Shown here: positions 36,553-46,617 of the stretch, piece after piece
Position numbering within the stretch: position 1 is the stretch's first letter
Layout of the letters: every line of letters starts with the position of its first letter
From: Mangifera indica
Lineage: Eukaryota > Streptophyta > Magnoliopsida > Sapindales > Anacardiaceae
NCBI RefSeq assembly: GCF_011075055.1
Contig: NC_058145.1
Span: forward strand, 7,659,228-7,723,227
Length of the DNA: 64,000 nt
Reading direction: 5' to 3'
The notes under the pieces: model-generated
Told to the model about the DNA's origin: nothing
The model's database searches: none
Seen by the model: the letters and a program-made list of their open reading frames with translations, nothing else
Position numbers and translations under genes: made by a program

Positions 36553-36574
36553 ACAAGAATTTCGTCCTCGGAAT

Positions 36575-39500
36575 TCACAAAAATAACTCTGGATGCTTCT
36601 CCTTCATGGTTTGCTCCATTTCCCAAGTAGCCTCCTCTAACTTCTGGCTTCTCCACAAGACTTTTACTAGAGGAATTTGTCGATTCCTTAGTTGTTTGAT
36701 TCTTCTGCCAAGTATCTGAATCGGTTTTTCTTCATAACTAAGGTCTTCTGATAACTTAATATCTTCTGTATTCACAACCTGGGAATGATCACCAAGACAT
36801 TTTCTTAACGATGAGACATGAAATACATCATGAATCCGGTCCATACTCGCTGGTAAGGCTAATCTGTAAGCCACTTTACCAACTCTCTTAAGTATCTCAT
36901 ATGGACCAATAAATCTGGGAGCTAGCTTTCCCTTCTTTCCGAATCTCATCAAATGCTTGAATGGAGCAACCTTTACAAATACAAATTCACCTACATTGAA
37001 TTCCAAGTCTCGACGTCGATGATCTGCATAGCTTTTTTGTCGATCTTGAGCCTGTTTTATTCTCTGTCTGATCAGTTGGACATCATCAATCATTTTATAG
37101 GTTAATTCGGGCCCAAGGGATCGGGATAACACATCTCTCTCTCCTATCTCATCCTAGTGAAGAGGAGAACGACACCTCCTACCATATAATGCCTCATAAG
37201 GTGCCATCTGAATAGTCGTCTGGTAGCTATTATTGTAAGCAAACTCCACCAAGGGCAACATTTCTACCCACGTAGCTTTATGATCTAGGCAACAAGCTCT
37301 CAACATATCTTCCAAAATCTGATTAACCCTCTCTGTCTGACCATCTGTCTGAGGATGATAGGCTGTACTAAATGCCAAATTAGTACCCAAGGATCTTTGG
37401 AGACTCTTCCAGAAAGCTAATACAAATCTTGTATCACGATCAGATACTATGGTCCTGGGTACACCATGTAATCTAATAATCTCCCTAACATATAATCTCC
37501 CCAACTGATCTGTGGTAGTAGTATCTTTGATGGACAAGAAATGAGCTGACTTGGTTAATCTATCAACAATCACCCAAATAGCATTACATCCATTCTGAGC
37601 TCTAGGGAGTCCACTAATGAAATCCATGGAGATATGCTCCCATTTCCATTCTGGAATAGGTAGAGGCTGAAGTAACCCTGCAGGTCTCTGGTGTTCGGCC
37701 TTAATTTGCTGACAGGTGAGACATCTAGTAACAAACTCACCTATATCCTTTTTCATGCCTGACCACCAAAAATGTCTTTTTAAATCTTGATACATCTTTA
37801 CACCCCCAGGGTGGGCAGTGTAAAGAGAACTATGAGCCTCTGTAAGAATTTTTTGTCTCAAATCAGTTATCTGGGGAACATATACTCAATCTCTGAATTT
37901 GAGAATTTTATTCGATACTTGAAAATCTGTCTCAAGACCCTCTTGAACCTTTTGAAGTTTCTGTTGACACCATTCATCTTGTGTCTAAGCCTCTCGAATC
38001 TCATCTAGGAGAGTGGATTGAATCTCTAACCTGGTGAGGGCCCCAATTACAAGCTCAATCTGTTCTCGATCCATCTCTCTCTGAATTTCTCTTTGGACCG
38101 TCAGTTGTGATATCATTACATTTCTACTGAGGGCATCTGCAACTACATTAGCCTTGCCTGGATGGTACTTAATATCACAGTCATAGTCTTTTACTAACTC
38201 GAGCCATCGCCTCTGTCTCATATTTAACTCCTTCTGAGTGAAGAAATATCTGAGACTCTTATGGTCAGTATAAATATTACATTTTACCCCATACAAATAG
38301 TGTCTCCAGATTTTTAAAGCAAAAACCACCGCTGCTAACTCCAAATCATGAGTGGGGTATCGAGTTTCAAATTCTTTCAATTGTCTTGAGGCATATGCTA
38401 TCACCTTGCCTCGCTGCATCAACACTGCTCCTAAGCCACCGTGTGAGGCATCCGTGTATAAATCATACTCAACTCCCTCCTCTGGAAGTGCTAACACATG
38501 AGCAGTAGTCAATCTTCTTTTCAATTCTTGGAAGCTTGTCTCACAGGCATCTGACCACTGAAATGGCATTGCTTTCTTCGTGAGGGTTGTAAGAGGTCTA
38601 GCTAATCTGGCAAATCCTTCCACAAACCTTCGATAATACCCTGCCAAACCCAGGAAACTACGAACCTCTTTGACTGTCTTTGGTCTCTACCATTCAACTA
38701 TTGCCTCAATCTTACTGGGATCCACTGATATACCCTCTGCTGAAATCACATGCCCCAAAAAGGTAACTCTATCTAGCCAAAATTCACATTTCGAGAATTT
38801 GGCATACAGTTGTTTTTCTCTCAATCTCTGGAGGGTAAACCTCAAGTGTTGTTCATGCTCCTCTCGACTGCAAGAATATACTAAGATATCATCAATGAAT
38901 ACCATAATAAATTTATCCAGGCAGTCATGAAATACCCTATTCATCAAATCCATAAATACTGCAGGGGCATTTGTCAATCCGAATGGCATCACTACAAACT
39001 CAAAGTGGCCATACCTCGTTCGGAAAGCTGTCTTGGGTATATCCTTCTCTGTCACTCTCACCTGGTGATAACCAGATCTCAAATCTATCTTGGAGAAGAC
39101 CACAGATCCCTTCAACTGATCAAATAAATCATCAATCCTGGGTAACGGGTACTTGTTCTTAACTGTGGCCTTATTTAGCTCTCTGTAATCAATGCACATT
39201 CTCATAGACCCGTCTTTCTTTTTCACAAATAGGATGGGAGCTCCCCAAGGAGAATGGCTCGGTCTGATAAAACCATGATCTAATAACTCTTGAAGCTGTT
39301 TTTTCAATTCTTGTAACTCGGCAAGGGCCATTCGATAGGGTGCTCTTGAAATAGGTGTTGTGTCAGGTGCTAACTCTATGCTAAACTCAATCTCTCTCTC
39401 GGGAGCTAATCCCGGTAGCTCACTTGGAAACACATCTGGAAACTCACGTACCACTGGTGTTTCCTCAATAGTTGGGTCTGACTCAACTTTGCTCACTATA

Positions 39501-41101
39501 TGAGCCAAATATCCTGTACACCCCTTTTTCAACATTTTACTAGCTTTTAACATACTGATCATCAGACTCCAGATATGACCTTCACCAAACTCGAATTGAT
39601 CTCCAGAGTCTAGGTTAAATCTCACTTTCTTCTTTTTACAATCAATTTCAGCTTCGTATCTCCCCAAAAAGTCCATCCCTAAAATCATGTCAAAATCTGG
39701 CATTTCGAACACAATCAGGTCCACTAGTAACTGTCGACCCTGAATCATAATACTCTGTCCTAGTAGCATCATCTCACTAATGACTGACCCTCCATCAGGC
39801 AACTCAATCATAATCCTCTGGGCTATTCTAACAGGTTGCAACTTTAACCTCTCAAGCAAACTCTTGGCTATAAAACAATGAGTAGCTCCACAATCAATTA
39901 AAACATAAATAGGAGTATCAAGATAGAGAATCTGACCCGTGACTGTTGATGGGTTAGCCTCTGCTGGGCCTTGGGTGATCGTATAAACTCTGGCTGTGGC
40001 CCCTCCTATAGGCTGCTGCTGCTCTAGTCTCACTGGGGCAGCTGTACAGAAACGAGCAATATGTCCAGGTTGACGACATCTGAAACAAACTGCCTGACCT
40101 GTCAAACACTCTCCTTTGTGGTGCTTCCCACATTTCTGACAAGCTGGTATCTCAGGTACTCTTTGTTTCTTTCCACTCTTCCAGTTCTTTTTCATGCCTC
40201 TGAACTGGAGAGGTCGTTTACCTTTCTTGTCTCGCTCTGGAGGAGGGTCTCTCTGTATTGAAGCTGAACCACTACTCACCGGGGGAGCTGGCATGGTAGA
40301 AGGAGGTGTAACTTTTTGCCCTGTAGTATGACCAAACCTCCTCCTAACAAAAACCTCTGCCCTCAAAGCTCTATCAAGGGCCTCTGCATAAGTTCTGGGT
40401 GGCTGCGCCCTGGTTATAACGTCTCGAGCTATCTCTGGATCCAGCCCGTACACAAACTTCTGCATACGCCCCATTTCTGTGCTAGCTATCTCAGGGGCAT
40501 ACTGGGACAATTGATTAAACTTTGTGGAATATTCTTTCACAGAGTCTGTCCCTTGCACTAGACTGATAAACTTCTGGGCCCTGATACAAGTAACATCGGT
40601 GCCCTTGTACTCTGCCTCGAATCGACGCCTAAACTCGGTCCATGTCATTTCTGAGACATTGACCGTCTCCCTGACTAAGTTCCACCATATTCTTGCCCCT
40701 GACTTGAAAAGATAAGTGGCATATCTCACTCTTTCTTGGTCAGTCATGTTAAACAAGGCCATGGCACTCTCTACTGATTCTAACCACTCTTCAGCTGCTA
40801 TTGGGTCCCTTGCACCATCAAATTTTTGAGGTTGGTGCATACTAGGGAGGTTGAAAATAGGATGTAATTGAGTCCTCACTGGGGCTGCTGTAGATGCTAA
40901 AGTAACCTCCCTCATATCATGCCCCTGGATTGGCGGCGTATGAGCCGTCTCACTTCCCTGTGTAGGAGCACCTTTGTGCTCTCTCATCATCTCTCTGAAA
41001 ATTTCTCGCACATCATGTGCACTGAGTGCCCCCTGGGGTACCTGAGGGGCTGCTCCTTCATTTTGGCCCCTCTGAGAGGGATCTACCGGTGTTTGACTCA
41101 T
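36575..41101 (-). pseudogene. gag-pol: Chromovirus gag-pol polyprotein, one frame with four in-frame stops
   Basis: The ATG at 41101 opens [12 protein letters not shown]; the frame runs 1508 codons to a stop at 36575-36577 without a frameshift. Domains by residue: capsid about 100-240, zinc knuckle [14 protein letters not shown] at about 339-352, aspartic protease with DCGATHCFI at about 403, reverse transcriptase about 585-795 with the active site FIDD at about 735, and RNase H about 878-1000 (YTDAS). The integrase spans about 1080-1320, with HHCC residues and the DDE triad in MDF, SDRD and TERVNQ contexts. The GPY/F motif (RFIGPYEIL) and chromodomain (about 1460-1507, IPLVKVLWRSQKLEEATWE) end the protein. 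In-frame stops at 38687-38689 (RT/RNase H linker), 37985-37987, 37886-37888 (both before the integrase zinc finger) and 37154-37156 (after the catalytic core) kill it. An upstream in-frame ATG at 41296 lies in the LTR and is not a likely start. Confidence 0.92.
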
Positions 41102-41106
41102 AGGTC

Positions 41107-41166
41107 CTGAAAATGAACACATTAGTTTCATAAAACTCAGCAGGTATAAATGAAAACGTAACTTAC
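41107..41166 (-). promoter_or_regulatory. Candidate 60-nt leader intron before gag
   Basis: On the minus strand CACT is followed by GTAAGTTACG (donor at 41166) and a TTCATTTTCAG acceptor ending at 41107, five bases before the gag ATG. Both sites fit plant consensus. The interval is at the low edge of plant intron length. Splicing is only inferred. Confidence 0.3.
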
Positions 41167-41275
41167 AGTGATCGGCTGCGAGGGTGGTCAGCGTGGCTGA
41201 AGGGTATTTCATCTCTGTGTTACTTTGATTACTCCATTTTGTTTTAAAAAACATCTTTTGGGTTCCAAAATCATA

Positions 41276-41286
41276 CTCTGATACCA
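41276..41286 (-). other. Primer binding site of the chromovirus
   Basis: On the minus strand TGGTATCAGAG follows the 5' LTR after two bases (GT). It complements the 3' end of plant initiator-methionine tRNA. Confidence 0.9.
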
Positions 41287-41288
41287 AC

Positions 41289-43568
41289 TGTAACATCCCT
41301 CCCTAGAAGTACTATCCATCGAAGGAGAAATGTTACGAATTAATATTCGTAGCATCTATTTTTTTTTTAAATACTTTAAAATAAATGCATCATTAAAAGT
41401 ATTTAGAAAGTATTCCAAGAAAACTGAAAATCTGGAAGCGAACAAAAGATGTATATACTCATATAAAAACTCATCTGAAAGCATCTGAAAACAAAGAGTA
41501 ATCATATGCAACTGTACCATAATCTCAAAAAGTCAAAAGTCGATAAAAACATGCCACTGTATGCATGTCATATAAACCAGAGATAACCTGCTCCAGTCGG
41601 ATCTACCTATGCTAACCTGACCCTGCCTCGCAGCTACCTCGATCACCTGTACCTGCAATCAGGAAAGAAAAGGGAGTGAGTGATAAGAACACTCAGTAAG
41701 GGGAAAAATTAAGTAAACTATCCCTTTTTCCTGTTCTAACTCACTTTTGGGACTCAACACCACATCCTAACCTCTATAAGAGATTGAGGGGGTAATTTAG
41801 TTCACTCTTTACTATTTGGGTTATATTTTGTCCCATCTGGTGTCTATTTAATACTTTCTGGAAGCTAACTATAGAGATTTGACACTTTTTTTTTTTTTAA
41901 GCTCAAGCCCTTTTTCTTTCACTACACTATTTCTGACTTTGAATTAAGCTCTACTGCGAGCATGCTCTACTGCGAGCGGACCCTACTGGGGGTCTATGTC
42001 CTACTACGGACGTGTCCTACTGCGGACGTACCCTACTGCGGGCGGTGTAGTGTAAAGTGCCCCTTCATAGTTTATAGCATACATACGGGTCTTATATTTT
42101 ACTACATTTGCTTCCATTTAATTTTATTCATAACTCACCAGACATTACTCTTGAGACAACCCCTAAATCTTGAGTCCTAAATTCTTTTTCTTATTTTTCT
42201 TTCTTTTTCTTTCCTTCTTTTCTTTCCTTTCCTTTCCTTTCTTTCCTTTCTTCTTCCTTTTCTTTCTTTCTTTCTTTCTTTCCTTCTATCCTTCTTTCCT
42301 TCTTTCTTTCCTGCCCAAAATTGCAAAACACTGTTCATAGAACAGTCATTTAACAGGGCAACCTTCTTTTTCATACAATTTAACATCCCAAACGGTTTCT
42401 AATTCATACAAGCTATATATCATTGGAAAGAGGATTCAAAGAGCTTTCCAACGACCTATAATAGCACTCATAATTCAATAGATAAGGCAGTCAAAACGTG
42501 AGCTAAACTCAGTGATAAAATTACGAAATACTGTTCACAGAACAGACATTTAGCAGGGCAGCATACTTTTTATACAATTTAACAACCCAAATGGTTTCTA
42601 ATTCATACAAACTATATATCGTTGAAAAGAGGATTCCAAGATCTTTCCAAAAAGCTATAATAGCACTCATAATTCATTCAATCAGGCAGTCAAAACAGCA
42701 GATAAAGTCAGTGGCAAAAACTGCCTCCCCTGTTTTTCTTTAGTAAAACAGTCCTTTCGGTTTATACAATCTTTAATAGTTCAAATGATCTCTAATTCAT
42801 ACAAGCTATATATCATTGGAAAGAGGATTCAAAGAGCTTTCCAACAAGATATAATAGCACTCATAATTCATTCAATAAGGCAGCCAAAACATGGGACGAA
42901 CTCAGTGGCAAAAACTGTAAATATCATGCAACTCTCTGCCTTAAACCAAATCACACACATAGACATCCCAGATGGCAAAACAACATTCCTCAACTTCAAA
43001 ATCACCATTTATAACATAGATCCGAGGAATCAAAAGCTTAAAACATGCAACATATCAATAATGATTCCCCTTACCTTGTTTCAAGTCAGATCTTTGCAAA
43101 TTGGTTTCCTTCTCTTTATTTTGCTTCCTTTATCACCAAGACCACTTTAAATCAATACCAAAACACACTAGCATAATCACATAACATGCATATAAACATA
43201 GATAAAAGGGAAAAGAAGGAGATCTTTGGTTACCAAAGCTTCCAAGTGCTTCCTCTTCTTTTTCTTTTTCTTATTTATCTTCCAAAAGCCTTCCAAATTA
43301 CTCACTGTGCAGCAAAGAAAGGAAGAAGATTGTCTTCTTCTCTGGAAGAGACGAAAGAACGATGGAAAAAAGAAAAAGGAAAGCAAAAGGTAAAGGGAGC
43401 AGGTTATTGACTTTTCTCTTCCTTTTTTTTTTTCAATATATTATTATTATATTATTATTATTATTATTTTACTTTTATATATATCTTAAAACACACATAC
43501 AATTGGAAATATTTCCAAACAGGGTCAAAAGACGTAATTACCCCTGAAATATACCTGAGGGTATTACA
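41289..43568 (-). repeat. 5' LTR of the chromovirus
   Basis: This LTR is 2280 bp and nearly identical to 34248-36538. It should hold the element's promoter. Internal tandem 197-bp units are at about 42316-42920 and the CTTT tract at about 42182-42310, the latter 12 bp shorter than in the 3' LTR. Confidence 0.95.
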
Positions 43569-43573
43569 CACCC

Positions 43574-44176
43574 TCATACATTATATGAAACAAAAATGTT
43601 TATTTCATATATTTGTCAATATCCAAATGACCTCTATATTTTTTTAATATTTTTTTATAAAATATCAAAATGCACCATATATTTTCATAACATATACGAC
43701 CTTGATATTTTATAATATCGAAATGTCCTCTTTTTGTCTACACATTTTTAGCACCCTCATATTTTATCTAATTTTAAAATACCTCTTTATATTTATCTAA
43801 CATTTCATTACCACCCTTAAGTATTATCTTGTATCAAAATACCCTATATTTTAACAAAATGTCTTTATATATTTCTAAAATTTTGTTTAAAATATTCTTA
43901 CATTGTCTAATATCAAAATGTTCTTCATATTTTTTAATATTTTATTTAACCTCCTATATTTTTCTAATATTTCATTTAACATCCTTATATATTATCTTAT
44001 ATCAAAATACCCCTATATTTTTCTAAAATTTCATTTACAATCTTCATACATGCTTTAATATCAAATTGTCTCCATTTTTTTTTTATCATTTCCTTTAACA
44101 CCTTCATATGTTGTGTTGTCTCAAAATGCGTTTTTATTTTTCTAATATTTTATTTAACCCCCTAATTTATTATCAA
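43574..44176. repeat. Short-period degenerate tandem array (right part)
   Basis: Units of about 55-65 bases contain ATTTTTCTAATATTTCATTTAA, then CACCCTCATATATTATCT and ATATCAAAATG(C/T)CC. About ten units can be followed. The array continues from 34140-34247 and was split by the chromovirus. Open frames here are low-complexity Phe/Ile/Leu text. Confidence 0.7.
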
Positions 44177-44188
44177 CTATCCAAATGC

Positions 44189-44504
44189 GTTTTTTTTTTT
44201 TTTTTTAAGAAATTAAAAGATTTATAGAAAAAGAAAAATAGTACAAAATGCAAGGGGCATACCCCACATAAAGTTATAAAAGTCTCAAACAAAACACAAA
44301 AAGCACACAGGCTCCCAAAAAAACTAATAAATACAGAAAATTATAAAATGACATCAAGAGCAAGAATGCTCGAACCATAGCTAACTAACTAGATAAGTAC
44401 TAAATAACTCGATGCTATGGTGAGACCTCCTATCTATGCCCCATGGAAGTGATCCTAGCGCGAGCAACATCACAAATATCCGAGATAACCCCCCTGCAGT
44501 GCAG
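44189..44504 (-). mobile_element. Poly(A) retroposon, probably a 5'-truncated LINE end
   Basis: A 12-bp target duplication CTATCCAAATGC (44177-44188 and 44505-44516) brackets 316 bp. On the minus strand the insert ends with about 20 A. The 5' part on the minus strand (TTCCATGGGGCATAGATAGG, then a TATTAG..GCCTGTGTGC region) resembles the 3' region of a plant L1-type LINE in style, but no reverse transcriptase is included. A SINE cannot be excluded. Confidence 0.7.
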
Positions 44505-44516
44505 CTATCCAAATGC

Positions 44517-45037
44517 CCTATAAATATGATATACAAATTTGATTTAACAAATAAAATTAAGTTTTGGGTTAAGATTTTTATAAACATCTTGTTCTCATAA
44601 ATTGATTTTTTTCGATTCGAATTAAAAAAATATGACTTTTTTTCCTTCCTTACAAACCCACAGTAACAAATACTGAATAAAAATAAAAGTGAGAGTGAGT
44701 ATGAATTATGTGGAAATGTATGAGAGTGAGAGTTTATATAGAAGTGATGAATGATAGTTTTGACATTTTAAAAAATATTTGAGACATTTTTGTTTGGTTC
44801 TTTGAAAATAAGATGTTTTTGCTTAAGAAATGGAAATTAGGGCATTTTTGCTTAATTTAAGATAGGAAGGGGTAATTTATTTAATTTCCCAAACATAAAT
44901 TCATATAAGTAAATTGATTTACACCTTTTTTTTCATTTCTAATTCTGAATGGAGTTTGAATATGACCAAAACCAAAGAATAATAAAGGGGGAGAGAGTTC
45001 AAATTCCAAGAAATTAAATCAAATACTAAAAACATTA
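44517..45037. other. Intergenic sequence without a recognisable gene
   Basis: AT-rich DNA with no bordered repeat that I can define. Confidence 0.4.
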
Positions 45038-45976
45038 GGCCAAAAGACTTATCCCCCCTCCTCGTCCCACCCCAAAGCTTGGTATACATACAAACTCTCA
45101 CTAGCTAAGTTTCGAAAATCCAAATGTCTGCCCATCATTCATTTTCTATTAAAATTTGTTATTAGTTATAAGGGTAAAAAATTATTTAACAAAAAATATT
45201 AACAAACTAAAATATTATCACAATTTCCCCCCTTAGTTTAAAAACTAATAATTTTCTCCACCCAAAGTTTTATAAACTAACTATTTTTTCCATCCAAAAT
45301 TTGAAAAGTTACCTTTTCCCCCTAGGGTTTTTTTTCTTCTTTCTTCCGCCAGCTTCTCCGCCCTTGGTTGACGTTGCTCTCTCCTTCTCGGTGCCAAAGT
45401 AAGAGAATGAAAACGCCTTTCGATAGTCCATTTTCAGAAGGAGATGAAGTCAAAATACCCACTTAGATGAAATCGACAAATCAACGAGTGATGGGTTGTC
45501 TTCTTTCAAATTGATGAATCAACAGACGACATTTTGCCTATCTTCATTGATTCATCGTCGGATGTTTCATCTCTTATAATCAATGGAATATGAAAACGAT
45601 TCCACCCTTCGTTTCTATTGATTCAACGTTTATTTGCCAATTCTACTTGTCTTCTTCAACCTACATTTCTCTACCATTTCCACCCTTCATCTTTGACGAA
45701 GATGGCCAGAACAATTGAATAAATCATTGTAAACAGAGGGAAAATGTGATTTTTAAGACTTAGATGATAGAAAAATTATTAGTTTTTAAAATTAAAGAGA
45801 GTAAATAAGATAAATTTTTATTTTTTTTCAAATTAGTTGTTAAATAATAATTATACCTTTAAATTTAACATATTTGATTAACTTTGACAACTGAATGATG
45901 AGTATTTGAGTTTTCAAAATTTAGTGGATAAGGGTTTAGGTATGCACCAAACCTTGGGTGGGAATATCTTTTGACC
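45038..45976. mobile_element. Mutator-like miniature element, copy E (complete)
   Basis: The left end GGCCAAAAGACTTATCCCC and the right end GGAATATCTTTTGACC are inverted repeats. A perfect 9-bp target duplication AAAACATTA flanks them (45029-45037 and 45977-45985). The interior keeps family words such as CCCTAGGGTTTT and AAAACTAATAATTTT. Its core (45420-45720) is built of TTGATTCATCG/CGATGAATCAA-like inverted repeats instead of GAAGACGA, so it is a diverged subfamily. It lies just downstream of the PrfB3 gene. Confidence 0.88.
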
Positions 45977-46617
45977 AAAACATTAAGCTAGCTATGGTGG
46001 GGTGATAATCCTATGTAACTAGGGTAGTTGATTACAAAAAGGGTCTTTATGAACAATATTATATATATATATACTTTTAATTATATAACTGAATATAGAA
46101 ATAATGTATTATTATATAATTGAATGTTACTTTATTTTTAATTTAAAATCACCTAATCACATATAACATATCATCTATGTATTTAAAAATGTATACATAT
46201 AGTTTTATTGTTTCTCATCTTCTCTTTTTTCTCAACAAATTCAATTGAGAATTTAATTAGATTAAAAGAAAAATCATCACAAGTAAATTATAATCCTACA
46301 TAAGATTGATATTTCAATCTTCCATTTTTGGTAATATAATATTTCTCTCACAATACTTCTTTTTTCATTGCAAAACTATCCTTTTAGTTTTCAATCATAT
46401 TTTCACTTTATTATAATGTAAGAAACAAGGAATTAGGGTTTACATACAAACAATGGAGACATCAAAAAGTGTAACAGATATGAATTAGGCTTAATTGTTA
46501 TTGAAAGAGAAGGTAATTTCATTTGCTTCTAAACAAATAAGCAAAGGTTGATTTTCCCCAGATTTTTCAGGGTCATTCATGTGATGACAAAAATATTCCC
46601 ATTTTGTGACACGGAAT

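Larger units (their letters stand above)
34248..43568 (-). mobile_element. Complete Ty3/gypsy chromovirus (Tekay/Del type)
   Basis: The 9.3-kb element is read on the minus strand. Its LTRs lie at 41289-43568 (5') and 34248-36538 (3'). Each starts TGTAATACCC and ends GGATGTTACA in element orientation. CACCC is duplicated at 34243-34247 and 43569-43573. A primer binding site and a polypurine tract sit at the expected places. Gag-pol runs in one frame from 41101 to 36575 with a C-terminal chromodomain, which defines a chromovirus. Long LTRs (2.28-2.29 kb) plus a CCHC gag argue for the Tekay/Del lineage. I counted about 26 base differences between the LTRs (about 1.1%), almost all transitions, so the insertion is young on a plant time scale. 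Confidence 0.95.

Noticed and set aside
38670..41110. Many plus-strand open frames of 60-90 codons
   Set aside because: They are antisense shadows of the chromovirus gag-pol frame.
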